Shown: positions 18,491-31,645 of the stretch, in pieces | How positions within the stretch are numbered: the stretch's first letter is position 1 | Layout of the letters: the number at the start of each line of letters is the position of its first letter | Assembly: GCA_024364735.1 (NCBI GenBank) | Contig: JAGFNQ010000719.1 | Coordinates: forward strand, 336,040 to 400,039 | Direction of reading: 5' to 3' | DNA length: 64,000 nucleotides | From: Boesenbergia rotunda | Lineage: Eukaryota > Streptophyta > Magnoliopsida > Zingiberales > Zingiberaceae | The notes under the pieces: generated by a model | What the model was told of the DNA's origin: nothing | The model's input: only the letters and a program-made list of their open reading frames with translations | Database searches by the model: none | Translations under genes and position numbers: made by a program

Positions 18491-21400
18491 CTGCCTACTC
18501 CACAGCCTACTCAGTATGGAGGCAAACATGCACAGCTACATCAGATGCAGGCAACACTGGATGACGCCCATATCAGTCAGGGCAGATTAGAAGCTCCATC
18601 AGCCACTACCAATGCACGGATCTTCTCACTAACCAGAGAGGATGTAACGAATGCCTCAACAGTTGTGACAGGTCAGATATGTATTTTACAGCAAAATGCA
18701 ACTGTCTTATTCGATACTGGGGCAACCCATTCTTTCATATCCAGGGCATTCGCAGAGAAGTTAGCTATACCTCTAGATGTACTCAGTGGCTAGTTCTTAA
18801 CCACCCTACCTTCAGGAGAGATTATGGCGTCCACGCACTGGTTCCGTGCAGTGTCAATCAGTATAGCAGGCAGAGAGCTTTATGGTGATATGATAGTGCT
18901 GGATATGACTGATTATGATGTCATTTTTAGAATGGACTTCCTAATCAAGTACAGTGCCTCCATAGAATGCCGTAAAAGGAAAGTCATATTCCAACCTGAA
19001 GAAGGAGTGCAGTTTGAATACATCGGAGAACCCAAGAGAAAGGCCAAGAAATTTCTCTCAGCTCTAAAAGCACAGAAACTGCTGGATTCAGGATGTACCG
19101 AATTTCTAGCACATGTAGTCAATACCAAACAAGAGAAGGACCAAAAGCTAGAAGAGGTCCCAGTGGTATGTGACTACCCAGCAGTCTTCCCTGACGAGTT
19201 ACCAGGCTTAGCGCCAGACAGGGAGATAGAGTTTGAGATAGATCTCATTCCAGGTACCAATCCCATTTCAAAAGCACCATACCGTATGGCTCCAGCAGAA
19301 TTAAGAGAACTTCAGGAGCAACTACAGGAGCTGCTCGACAAGGGCTTCATACACCCTAGTCATTCACTTTGGGGAGCTCCCGTATTGTTCGTGAAGAAGA
19401 ATGACGGGTCCATGCGCTTGTGTATAGATTACCGGGCCTTGAATCAAGTCACCATCAAGAACAAGTATCCCTTGCCAAGAATTGATGACTTATTCGATCA
19501 GCAAAAGGGAGCAGCAATGTTCTCAAAAATAGACTTGAGATCGGGATATCACCAGGTGAAAGTTAAGGAAGGTGACATCCCCAATACAGCATTCAGAACA
19601 AGATACGAATACTATGAGTTTGTAGTTATGCCTTTTGGCGTAACGAACGCTCCAGCGACTTTTATGGACCTCATGAACAGAATGTTCCGAGAATATTTAG
19701 ATAAGTTTGTTATCATCTTCATCGATGACATTCTGATATATTCCAGGACTCAAAAGGAACACGTAGAACACCTGAAAACAATATTAGAAATTCTTCAGCG
19801 GAGCCAACTCTATGCGAAATTCTCCAAGTGCGAGTTTTGGCTCGATCAGGTGTCTTTTCTAGGTCACATCATCTCCAAGGATGGTGTGATGGTAGACCCC
19901 AGCAAAATAGAAGCAGTAAGTAATTGGGTTAGACCGAAGAATGCCAGTGAGATCAGAAGTTTTCTGAGTCTAGCCGGTTACTACAGGAAGTTTGTAGAGG
20001 ATTTCTCTAGAATAGCCTCCCCACTGTCAGCTCTTACCAGAAAGAACAGAATGTTTCAGTGGATAGAGGACTGCGAGAACACTTTTACAGAATTAAAGAG
20101 AAGATTGACTAGTGCTCCCATCCTGACTCTTCCAGATACCACTAACAGCTTTGACATATATAGTGATGCTTCTAAATTAGGACTTGGAGTAGTGCTGATG
20201 CAGAATGGCAAGGTTATCGCCTATGCCTCTAGACAACTCAAGGATTATGAAAAGAACTACCCTACTCATGACCTTGAGCTAGCTGCAGTAGTGTTCGCTC
20301 TCAAGATCTGGAGGAATTACTTATACGGAGCTCAGTGTAGGATTTTCACAGATCATCAGAGTCTGAAGTATTTCTTTACTCAGAAGGATCTGAACATGAG
20401 GCAACGCAGATGGCTTGAGCTGGTCAAGGATTATGACATTGACATCCTCTACCATCCAGGTAAAGCTAATAAGATGGCAGACGCACTTAGCAGGAAATCT
20501 AGTGCCACCCTACTAGCATTGTCTACGATGTCACAGCCCCTTCGGAAGGAAATATCAGAGTTCGGACTGGAAATTATAGTTGGGCAACTCTCCACTTTGA
20601 CATTAGTGTTAACCCTGCTTGAAGACATCAAGATAGCACAGGATCAAGATCCTGACCTTCAGAAAATCAAGCAGGGGATAGCAGAATCAAGAAATGGGGA
20701 GTTTCGCCTATCAGATAGTGGGATACTGTACTTCGGTGACCGCCTATGTGTTCCGAACCAAGAAGAGCTCCGAAGGAAGATCCTAGAGGAAGCACATGGA
20801 TCTCCTTATGCGATGCATCCTGGTTCCATCAAAATGTACCAAGACCTCAAGGGACATTTTTGGTGGCCTGGGATGAAGAGAGACATCGCCAGATATGTCA
20901 GTACCTGTCTGACATGCCAAAGAGTCAAGACAGAACATCAGAGACCAGGAGGAGTTCTGCAGCCTATCCATATTCCAGAATGGAAATGGGAAGATATTTC
21001 CATGGATTTTATAGTGGGACTACCCAGAACAACGAATGGATATGATGCAATCTGGGTAATAGTAGACAGATTGACTAAGTCTGCCCACTTCCTAGCTATC
21101 AGGATCTCCTATTCCATGGAACAGCTAGCTCAGTTATACCTCAAGGAGATCGTCAGACTACATGGAGTACCTAGGACTATCATTTCAGATAGGGACAGTA
21201 GGTTCACTTCGCACTTCTGGAAGTGCGTATTGATAGCACTAGGCACCAAACTGAAGTTTAGCACAGCTTTCCATCCTCAGACAGATGGTCAGACAAAGAG
21301 AGTTAATCAAGTACTAGAAGATATGCTCAGAGCTTGTGCTTTAGATTTTAAGGGCAATTGGTGCAGATACCTGTGCTTAGCGGAATTCGCCTACAACAAT

Positions 21401-21797
21401 AGTTATCAGGCCACTATCGGCATGGCACCCTATGAGGCTTTATATGGGCGGAGGTGTAGATCTCCTATCTGCTGGTACGAGGGTGGTGAGAGGCAAGAGT
21501 TAGGCCTACAGACAGATCTTATAGATGATACTAATGTAGCCATACAGTAGATCCGCCAGAGAATAGAAACAGCTCAGAGCCGCCAGAAGAGCTATGCTGA
21601 TACACGGCGCAGACCATTAGAGTTTGAAGTTGGGGATTCAGTATTCCTCAGAGTGGCTCCCATGAAGGGAGTAATATGTTTTGGGAAGAAGGGCAAGCTA
21701 AGTCCCAGATATGTAGGACCATACCCCATCACTAGAAGAGTTGGCAAAGTAGCTTATGAGCTAGAGCTACCTCAAGAGATGTCAGCTATCCACAATG
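18491..21797 (+). pseudogene. Gypsy G pol: protease, RT, RNase H, integrase; two stops, integrase Glu-to-Lys change
   Basis: Same frame as gag. Protease has D-T-G at 18713 (LFDTGATHSFIS). RT has LCIDYRALNQVTIKNKYPLP, SKIDLRSGYHQ and catalytic FIDD near 19721. RNase H has IYSDASKLGLG, the ELAA glutamate and the TDHQSLKYF aspartate. Integrase has an HHCC zinc finger (HPGSIKMY...CLTCQRVK) and core aspartates (SMDF, SDRDSRF). The third catalytic residue, expected as Glu 35 residues after the second Asp, is Lys (codon AAG at 21296-21298). Stops are at 18791 and 21548 (both TAG). The frame continues across C1 to 31646. Confidence 0.9.
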
Positions 21798-23903
21798 TGT
21801 TGGGACTAGGTGCATGTTGACATGGATGCGGGTTCGTAATTTCAAAATTAATTACGTGCAGTGGAAGGTTTAACATAAATAATTTCTTTAAATCATTTAA
21901 CCACACATCTAAGCATGCAATTTTATCAAGTATAGACATGATCATATATTTGAAATTTTTGCAGAAACGTAAACTATTTTACATATTACCTTGTGTAACT
22001 CGAAGGAAGGAACGAGATCCAACCGTAAGCGTCCCTTGGAAGCTCCGCCTCTATTCGCGTCCACGCCGAGTGTCTTCGGGATGACTTCGCAAAGCCACGA
22101 GTTTCATGTTCTCGAGAACTACTAGATTCTCCGAGAACGCGACGAGAAAAACCAAGAGAGAAGTCGGAAGACTAACCACAAAAGGATAGACGGCTAGCGC
22201 TCCTTCTTGGGGCTGGTTGGCGCACGGCAAGAAGGGGAGAAGAGAAGGAGAGAAAGAGAGGGAGAGAGCCTATGCCTTTGTCTCTTTTTTTTACACCCAA
22301 GCCTTGCCTTGGGTCCTTTATATAGTGGCCTCTCAACCATCAAGCCTCTCAAATATGGAATAACTTATTCCATCATGCCAAATTTGATTTTATATCATGG
22401 TTAAAATCATATTTTAATTCATGATAAAAATCTTCTCTCCTATGGAATAAATTTCCTTATCATGGTAAATCAATCCACGATTGATTTTATAAAATAAACC
22501 AATCTATGGTTCATTTTAATTTCCATGAAAAATAAACCAAACCTTGGTTTATTATATAAAAATTTATATCATCCATAATTTTATAAAACAAACCACACTT
22601 GGTTTATTTTATAAATTGAACCAAAAACTTGGTTCTCTCCCTTTGTTGTGGCCGGCCAAGCAAAGAGGATGGAGGCCCTCTATGGCCATCCCATCCAAGC
22701 CAAGCCCCAATGAATTAAACTTATTTAATTCATCTATTAAGTCTTCAAAAGACTTAGCCATTTTAGGCTTCCGATGCGTCTCTGAAAAATTTAGATTCGA
22801 CTTATCGTTTGGCTCAACCAAACCTAATCTCTCTTGATTGGAAAATCCAATTTTCAACTCGTTTTAAATCCCTCGGATTACTCATAGTGCGTGTGACTAA
22901 ATAGGCTTTCGATTTATGTTGGTCGTCTATAATTAATCAATTAATTATAGAGCGATCATGAGTGACACCTAGTAGTACATCATGATCCCCAATTAATTGA
23001 AAGATTAACGGTTGACCTCAGAAACAATTCTGAAACCCTTCAGCAGCTATAATGAATTGTGCCCCATTCCCTTCACCATCTTATACCCACTTGTTTCAGG
23101 ACATGGTCTATGTGTGTCAGTCCCCACTAGGCTGACTACGTCACACCTAGCCCAAGTAACGTTTTCTCGTCCTACGGATTCTAATTACTCTCATGTATTT
23201 AAGAGATTCATACTCTGAATATATCATGCTCTGGCCAGAGGCTTCGAGTAACAATCCAACGATAGGCCCCGGGTATACATCTCCTCGCAAGGAGTGGTGA
23301 ATCCTTTGTAGGTTGTTCAAACATCTTCGGGCACTTCGGCTTATACCCAATCATCCTGGGTCCACACCTCCTTGGAGACGCTTGCTTAAGATGTCAAAGT
23401 ATAAGTCTCCATGACCAAGATGACTTGAACACCGCAAGTCAAAGGAACACCGCACTTAAGCTGCAGTAAGAACTTCACTGACATATCTATATATAGACTA
23501 CCATATGAAGTTTTACAGCCAGTCACTCCAATGAACTAGTTCCCTTAACTAGCATTCATGTTTATCTCCGGACATCTCAATGTCACCAGCCAGTGAGAAT
23601 CAGCTGATTAGAGAATAACCCATGCTAGTCTCAACAGAATTGATAGTGTCCGTATTTATCAATTCATCGACTAGGGTCAATTTCAATACTTCACAATTGC
23701 ACATGTAGAGATAATCACTAGTTGTGAATTCATCACAAATTCTCTCATGATGTGAATTGTATTGCGGACATTCAGTAAATGAGTTTAAGATCTCAATCAA
23801 ATACACAAATATGTATACTCAAATAGTGAATATTCATTTATTAAAATAAATGATTACAATCATAAGGCGATTGCCTTAGGACACTTCTCTCATATCATTA
23901 ACA
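21798..23903 (-). repeat. 3' LTR of C1 (2106 bp)
   Basis: Minus strand: starts TGTTAATGATATG at 23903 and ends GTCCCAACA at 21798. A TATA box (reverse of 'ctttatatag') lies near 22317-22326, followed by a purine-rich stretch (gagaaggagagaaagagaggga). It lacks a block of about 150 bp that the C3 LTR has near 41995-42155. Confidence 0.9.
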
Positions 23904-23921
23904 AACTCCCACTTGGCCTAA
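23904..23921 (-). promoter_or_regulatory. Polypurine tract of C1
   Basis: The reverse complement reads 'ggccaagtgggagttt', immediately before the 3' LTR. It is the plus-strand primer site, identical in type to those at 34847-34861 and about 40256-40270. Confidence 0.75.
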
Positions 23922-23923
23922 TG

Positions 23924-25902
23924 TCAATCACTACGGTACCCAATACCACAGGCTCTAACATGACCCTCAAACTTGCTTTGAGGCAAGACCTTAGATAAAG
24001 GATCCGCTAAATTCCTTTCAGTGGGAATTTTCTCAATTTGTATATCATTCCTACTTATAATCTCTCTAATCAGATGATAGCGGCGAAGCACATGTTTGGA
24101 TCGTTTATGAGACCTTGGTTCCTTTGCTTGTGCAATAGCTCCATTGTTGTCACAGTAAACCAGTATTGCTTCATCAATGGTTGGAACCACACCAAGTTCT
24201 GAGACAAACTTCTTAATCCAGACTGCTTCCTTTGCTGCTTCCGAAGCTGCAATATATTCCGCTTCTGTGGTAGAATCCTCTACGGTGTCTTTCTTAGAAC
24301 ACTTCCAACTTATTGCGCTTCCATTCAAAATAAATAAGTATCCGGACTGAGATTTGGAGTCATCCTTATCTGTCTGGAAACTGGCATCTGTATACCCACG
24401 TATTACCATATCACCTTCTCCATATATTGGGAACACATCCTTAGTTCTTCTTAAGTACTTGAGGATTGTCTTGACAGCCGCCCAATGATTTATTCCTGGA
24501 TCAGACTGGTATCTGCTTGTGATGCTCAGAGCATACGATACATCGTGCCTAGTACATAACATAGCGTACATGATAGATCCTATCGCGGATGCATAAGGAA
24601 TCTTATTCATGCAAATCCTCTTGTCTTCTGTGCGCGGATACATAGACTTCGAAAGGTTGATCCCATGCCTGATGGGAAGGTAACCTTTCTTGGATTCCGA
24701 CATGCTAAACCTTTCTAGCACTCGGTCTATATATATAGACTGCGAAAGACCAAGCAACTGTTTTGATCTATCTTTATAGATTCTAATCCCAAGGATATAG
24801 GTTGCTTCTCCCAGGTCTTTCATGGAGAAAGTTTTGGACAACAAATTTTAACTGACTGTAAGACTGATATATCGTTTCCTATAAGTAATATGTCATCGAC
24901 ATATAACACTAGGAATACGACTGCACTCCCACTAACCTTCTTGTACATGCAAGGTTCGTCTGGATTTTGTGAGAAATCAAACTCTTTGATTGTCTCATCA
25001 AAACGGATGTTCCAGCTCCTAGATGCTTGCTTTAGTCCATATATGGATCGTCGAAGCTTGCATACTTTGGTTTCATTAACCGATGTGAAACCTTCAGGTT
25101 GTATCATGTATACATCCTCAAGCAGGTTTCCATTAAGGAAAGCTGTTTTCACATCCATTTGTCATATCTCATAATCATAATGAGCTGCTATGGCCAGGAG
25201 CATCCGAATGGATTTAAGCATAGCTACTGGCAAATAGGTTTTGTCATAATCAATTCCTTGTTTCTGACGATATCCTTTTGCCACTAATCTAGCCTTAAAG
25301 GTAACAACATTACCTTTCATGTCGGTTTTCTTCTTGAAAACCCACTTGCACCCTATGGGCTTAATCCCTTCAGGTTGGTTAACCAAGTCCCATACTTGAT
25401 TTTTGTACATGGAATCCATTTCTGACTTCATGGCTTCAAGCCATTTATCCCTTTCTGAATTTTTCAGAACATCTTCATAACTGATAGGTTCGTCATCGTT
25501 AATGAGTAACACGTCGTTCGATTCACTTATGAGAAATCCGTATCTCTCTGGAATATTGCGTGTCCTATCAGACCTACGAAGAGGTGGTGTTGTTTTAGGT
25601 TCAACTGATAGCTCATCATTATAAGTTATTGGTTGTGGGTCTAGACTAGGTGTCTCTGTAATGTCTATTAGAGTTTCTTGAACCTCTTCAAGTTCAATGC
25701 TACTCCCACAGTTTTCTTGTAAAAGAAATTCTTTTTCTAGAAATACAGCATGCCTTGAAACAAATACCTTTTGTTCCATGGGATGATAGAATTGGTAACC
25801 TTTCGTTTCCTTAGGGTATCCAATAAATAGACATTTATCAGACTTAGCATCCAATTTGTCTGATACAGTCCGCTTTACATAAGCAGGACAACCCCATATC
25901 AT
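23924..25902 (-). pseudogene. C1 reverse transcriptase and RNase H, broken
   Basis: On the minus strand the RT begins in the 25902-25162 frame (WVFKKKTDMKGNVVTFKARLVAKGYRQKQGIDYDKTY). It stops at EI-TGA where a Trp codon is expected before QMDVKTAFLNG. It resumes at 25158 with the YVDDILLIG active site, then shifts frame near 24820-24844. RNase H runs to 23924 (GYTDASFQTDKDDSKSQSGY, STTEAEYIAASEAAKEAVW, CDNNGAI, KHVLRRYHLIRE, ADPLSKVLP). The TGA replacing Trp is shared with C2 but not with C3. The enzyme would make element cDNA. Confidence 0.88.
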
Positions 25903-27010
25903 TAGGTGAGATAAATGAGGTTTCTTACTATTCCACGTCTCATATGGAGTAGTAGAGACTACCTTAGTCGGGACTCTGTTTAGTAAGTAAACAGCTGTCT
26001 TAAGTGCATAGCCCCAAAGGATTTTGGAAGAGTTGCATGATTCATCATAGATCTAACCATGTCCATCAAGGTTCGGTTACGCCTCTTAGATACACCATTA
26101 TGTGTGGTGTATATGGAGAGTCCATTGAGACAATATCCCATTGTCCCTAAGATAATCTTGAAACTTTTGACTTAAGTATTCACCACCCCGATCGGATCGA
26201 AGTATCTTAATACTTTTGCCAAGTTGTTTCTCTACTTCACTTCTAAACTCTTTGAATTTCTCAAAAGCTTCAGATTTGTGTTTCATTAAGAACACATACC
26301 CGAATCGTGAGTGATCATCGATAAAGGTAATGAAGTAGCTATAGCCTCCTTGTGCAAGAGTTGACATTGGTCCACATACATCAGTATGTATTAGACCAAG
26401 CAATTCTCCCACTGGTTTACCTTTTTCGGAAAAGGGTAATTTGGTCATCTTGCCTTTTAAGCATGATTCACATGTATCAAATGAACCGGGTTCAAATGAT
26501 TCCAGAATTCTACATCGGTGTAATTTGGTCATGCGTTTCTTACTTACATGGCCAAGACGACAATGCCACATATAGGAGTCTATTTGATTATCTATTCGAG
26601 CACGTTTGTTGCTAACTTCGATATTGAAAACGTCACCGGATAAATCTAACGTGTAGATACCATTGCATAAAGTTCCGGTCCCATAAAGAACACCATTTAA
26701 AGTTATGTAACAACAATTGTTACTAAAAGTTAAATGATAACCCTTTTCATTCAAGCATGAAATAGATACAATGTTCTTTATTAACGAAGGAACAAAATAA
26801 CAATTATCCAATTCTAAGACAAGTCCAGTAGGGAGCTTTAGCAAATATGTTCCGATGGCAACACAGCAATCTTTGCTCCATTTCCAACTCCAAATTCGCT
26901 TCTCCCTTGACGAGTCTTCTTCTATTCCTTAGCCCCTGTATGTCATTACATATATGTGAGCTACACCCAGTATCAAGTACCCAGTGTCCGAGGAAATAGA
27001 GTGACATTCA
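25903..27010 (-). pseudogene. C1 protease, GAG-pre-integrase and integrase, broken
   Basis: The protease is seen as WVLDTGCSSHICNDIQ (about 26925-26985), followed by a frameshift. GAG-pre-integrase has MWHCRLGHVSKKRM...CESCLKGKM. Integrase has HTDVCGPMSTLAQGGYSYFITFIDDHSRFGYV and ILRSDRGGEYLSQKF. The integrase frame breaks after ILSQWT near 26098-26110 through a single-base loss relative to C2. The remaining part (W-I-G-type patch 'MIWGCPAYVKRT') is in the next frame. Confidence 0.87.
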
Positions 27011-27821
27011 ATAACGAAGATACCTGAAGAGGATGGGGCATCGGATGCCTTCTTCTTCAAGGACTCAAGATAAACCTTGCAGTTTCTTCACCAGTGGCCC
27101 TCCTTGCCGCAGTGATGGCAAGTGCCTTTGGTCTTTTCAATCTTTTTGGCCTTTTTCTTCCTTCCCTTATTTTGTTCTTTGGGTTCCTCTTAGAGCCTTT
27201 CTTTGAGGAACCAACTAACAATACCGTCTTCTGATCTGCTTTACAGAAGGCTCTACAGTCTTCAGCAGGTTAAGCAACTCAGGAATGGTAGTCTCCAGTT
27301 TGTTCATCCGATAGTTCATCAAAACTGTGAGTAACTCTTGGGCAAACAATGCAGAATTAAGTCAATACTTAGTTCGTGATCCATTGCAAATCCGAGTGTG
27401 CCTAGTCGCTCAATGTACCCCAACATCTTCAACACAAACTGTGAAACAAAAGTGCCTTCCTGCATCTTAGAGGTGAAGAGGAGTTGGAGACCTCAAACCT
27501 TTCGGATCTCGCCTGCTCGTCAAACAGCTCATGAAGATGGAAGACGATGGTATGAGCATCCATATGCTCATGCTTCTTTTGTAGCTCAGGTACCATAGCG
27601 GCCAGCATGATGCAACTCGCAAGTTCAGAATCGACCACATGTTTCTGATAGGCCACTAACTGGTCTGGAGTTGCATCTTCAGGAGGATGGTTGGGAAGTT
27701 GTTCTTCAAGGACATAAGTTTTTGCCTTGAGGACTATCCTCAGGTTTCGAAGCCAGTCCATGAAGTTTGGCCCAGTCAGCTTATTGGTGTCCAAAATGGA
27801 ACGCAAATTCAGAGAAGACAT
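27011..27821 (-). pseudogene. C1 gag (Angela type), frameshifted
   Basis: An ATG at 27821 starts MSSLNLRSILDTNKLTGPNF, the usual Angela-type gag start. The frame is open about 118 codons and then shifts after RSERFEV, where one base (G) is missing relative to C3. The zinc knuckle CHHCGKEGHW is near 27085-27120, followed by a TGA where C3 has CAA. Gag would form the particle. Confidence 0.87.
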
Positions 27822-29539
27822 GATCAGTGATTATCCTAGAAATACAAATTGAGGTTATGTGATGAGAATGATAAAGAATGCATCAATATACATTAATTAA
27901 ATCCTATTTATTTTTTGAATTGAATAACCCTTTTTATCAATTCGGGAGATCGTAGGAACATCTCCAAATAGGTTGATATCCAACCATAGATAAAACAACC
28001 ATGGCTAGAGTCCATCAAGTTATTCTTAGCTATGAAGGTAGGTAATTATACGATTACATATTATACATATGTAACTATCATATTATGCTATCAAATAATT
28101 GAATGTTTGCATAAATCATTGGGTTGTTAACTCATTAACAAGTATGCAACAATACACATAGCACCCAACTGCACCTCTCTTTACATCGACCTTGGCTGTG
28201 GCACAAAAATCGATGCTCCAAGCTTAAGGCTGACCCATTAATAAAGAAATAGTTTTAATATGGTTGGAGCTCATTCAACCGTTTAGTCAGGCTTGGATGT
28301 GTCCAACAACCAAAACTAAGGATTGACCTCTGACTCCAACTATATTAATCATAAACTAATTCCATGGTTTGAACATGTTGAGGTTCAAGCCGGGCATGGA
28401 TGTGTCCATCAACCCAAACGAGAAACAAAACTCCGGTTCTAACCATATTAATGGAAGGTGTTGACCTTAATATTTTGTAAGGGGTTTTGGGTCTCATCCT
28501 TTTCTTTTATGCACATTCATGACATATAATTATGTCATGTTCTAATGATTTCCTTAATAAAGTATGTATGTGACTTAATTTATCAAGTCTCATTAATTGA
28601 ATTAGGAACCGGATTTCCTAATTCTAATTTCATACTTTATTCAAGGAATTGTTTTGGGAAACAATTTCCTAAATTATCATAATCAATTTTGGAATTAATA
28701 TGTTTAAAACATTGATTTCTCTAAATCAAATCTTATTAAATTAAGAGACAGATTCCCTTAATTCAACCACATATTATTTTCATGAAAATCTTATTTAAGG
28801 AAATATACTCTATAGGAAACAATTTTCCTAATTAATTTTGGAGACAATAATATGTAAGAGCATCACCTCATAAATCAAATAAGGAAATTATCGTTTGAGA
28901 ATCACCTCAAAAATTTCCAAGATTTGATCACATATATTATTTATGGAAAATTAATATCAATAACTTAATTTGGATTGGCTCCCCGAGGCTCAATCCAAAT
29001 TAAACATTTGATAATTTAAATTCAATTTAGGAAATTTAATTATAACAACTAACTTTAAATTGGACGGCTCCCCGAGGCTCAATCCAAAATAAAGAATTTT
29101 GAAAATAATTTAATTTCTAATTATAAATTTAAATGCCAATTAATATTCCCATAATTTGTCTAGACTTTCTTGAAAGAAAGTGCCCAAAATTGCGAGCTTT
29201 CTATAAATGAAAAGTTTCCAAAAATAAAAGGTTTTCAGAATAATTGTAAGTTTCTGGTACAAAGAAAACTTACGTTTTTCAAAATTAGAAAATTTCCAAA
29301 ATAGAAATTTCCAAATTGGAAAGTTTCCAAAAATGGAAAGTTTTCACAATTATCATAAAATTTCAGAAACAGAGATATTTCAAAAGTTTGCGAAATTTCA
29401 TGAGATTTCCAAACTTTGAAATTCCTAAATCGAAAATTTACCATAATTGGAAAGTTTCCATAATTGAAAATTTTTCCAAATTGAGATCATGATAAAGCTT
29501 TCCGCAAAAAATTATATGATTATGTCGAACACAACCTCG
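27822..29539 (-). other. C1 untranslated leader (about 1.7 kb)
   Basis: AT-rich non-coding stretch between primer site and gag. Near 28950-29480 it is made of diverged short repeats around 'gaaagtttccaaaa' and 'ggattggctccccgaggctcaatccaaat' (two copies near 28975 and 29060). Its 3' part is found again in plus orientation as the C3 leader (35667-36336). Confidence 0.8.
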
Positions 29540-29551
29540 GCTCTGATACCA
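29540..29551 (-). promoter_or_regulatory. tRNA-Met primer-binding site of C1
   Basis: The reverse complement reads TGGTATCAGAGC, three bases inside the LTR end. Confidence 0.9.
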
Positions 29552-29554
29552 CTT

Positions 29555-31645
29555 TGGACCGGGTGCATGTTGACATGGATGCGGGTTCGTAATTTAAAAT
29601 TAATTACGTGCAGCGGAAGGTTTAGCATAAATAATTTCTCTAAATCATTTAACCACACATCTAAGCATGCAATTTTATCTTGTGTAGACATGATCATATA
29701 TTTGAAATTTTGCAGAAACGTAAACTAATTTACATATTACCTCGCGTAACTCGAAGGAAGGGACGAGATCCAACCGTAAGCGTCCCTTGGAAGCTCCGCC
29801 TCTATTCGCGTCCACGCCGAGTATCTTCGGGATGACTTCGCAAAGCACGAGTTTCGTGTTCTCGAGAACTACTAGATTCTCCGAAACGCGACAGAAAAAA
29901 CCAAGAGAGAAGTAGGAAGACTAACCACAAAAGGATGGCCGGCTGGTGCTCCTTCTTGGGGCTGGTTGGCGCACGGCAAGAAGGGGAGAAGAGAAGGAGA
30001 GAAAGAGAGGGAGAGAGCCTATACCTTCATCTTTTGATTACACCCAAGCCTTGCCTTGGGTCCTTTATATAGTGGCCTCTCAACCATCAAGCCTCTCAAA
30101 TATGGAATAACTTATTCCATCATGCCAAATTTGATTTTATATCATGGTTAAAATCATATTTTAATTCATGATAAAAATCTTTTCTCTTATGGAATAAATT
30201 TCCTTATCATGATAAATCAATCCATGATTGATTTTATAAAATAAACCAATCCATGGTTCATTTTAATTTCCATGAAAAATAAACCAAACCTTGGTTTATT
30301 ATATAAAAATTTATATCATCCATAATTTTATAAAACAAACCACACTTGGTTTATTTTATAAATTGAACCAAAAACTTGGTTCTCTCCCTTTGTTGTGGTC
30401 GGCCAAGCAAAGAGGATGGAGGCCCTCTTTGGCCGCCCATCCAAGCCAAGCCCCAATGAATTAAACTTATTTAATTCATCTATTAAGTCTTCAAAAGACT
30501 TAGCCATTTTACGCTTCCGATGCGTCTCTGAAAAATTCAGATTCGACTTATCGTTTGCTCAACCAAACCTTAATCTCTCTTGATTGGAAAATCCAATTTT
30601 CAACTCGTTTTAAATCCCTCGGATTACTCGTAGTGCGTGTGACTAAATAGGCTTTCGATTTATGTTGGCCGTCTATAATTAATCAAATTATAGAACGATC
30701 ATGAGTGGCACCTAGTAGTACATCATGATCCCCAATTAATCGAAAGATCAACGGTTGACCTCAGAAACAATTCTGAAACCCTTCAGCAGCTATAATGAAT
30801 CGTGCCCCATTCCCTTCACCATCTTATACCCACTTGGTTCAGGACATGATCTATGTGTGTCAGTCCCCACTAGGCTGACTGCGTCACACCTAGCCAAGTA
30901 ACGTTTTTCTCGTCCTACGGATTCTAATTACTCTCATGTATTTAAGAGATTCATACTCTGAACATGTCATGCTCTGGCCAGAGGCTTCGAGTAACAATCC
31001 GACGATAGGCCTGGGTATACATCTCCTCGCAAGGAGTGGTGAATCCTTTGTAGGTTGTTCAAACATCTTCGGGCACTTCGGCTTATACCCAATCATCCTG
31101 GGTCCACACCTCCTTGGAGATGCTTGCTTAAGATGTCAAAGTATAAGTCTCCATGACCAAGATGACTTGAACACCGCAAGTCAAAGGAACATCGCACTTA
31201 AGCTGCAGTAAGAACTTCACTGACATATCTATATGTAGACTACCATATGAAGTTTTACAGCCAGTCACTCCAATGAACTAGTTCCCTTAACTAGCATTCA
31301 TGTTTATCTCCGGACATCTCAATGTCACCAGCCAGTGAGAATCAGCTGATTAGAGAATAACCCATGCTAGTCTCAACAGAATTGATAGTGTCCGTATTTA
31401 TCAATTCATCGACTAGGGACAATTTCAATACTTCACAATTGCACATGTAGAGATAATCACTAGTTGTGAATTCATCACAAATTCTCTCATGCTGTGAATT
31501 GTATTGCGGACATTCAGTAAATGAGTTTAAGATCTCAATCAAATACACAAACATGTATACTCAAATAGTGAATATTCATTTATTAAAATAAATGATTATA
31601 ATCATAAGGCGATTGCCTTAGGACACTTCTCTCATATCACTAACA
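29555..31645 (-). repeat. 5' LTR of C1 (2091 bp)
   Basis: Minus strand: starts TGTTAGTGATATGAG at 31645 and ends CCGGTCCA near 29555. It is highly similar to the 3' LTR at 21798-23903 with scattered substitutions, so the insertion is not brand new. A TATA box (reverse of 'ctttatatag') lies near 30062-30071. It shows the deleted state at the CCGGCC site near 29938-29945. Confidence 0.9.

Larger units (their letters stand above)
21798..31645 (-). mobile_element. Complete Angela-type copia element C1, inserted in gypsy G pol
   Basis: Two full LTRs (21798-23903 and 29555-31645), a primer site, leader, gag, pol and polypurine tract are all in minus orientation, 9848 bp in total. It interrupts the G pol sentence MSAIHN/VFHVSMLKKH. 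The flanking pentamers are CAATG (21793-21797) and TAATG (31646-31650), a 4/5 match to a target duplication. Coding parts have several frameshifts and stops, so it cannot move alone. Confidence 0.92.
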
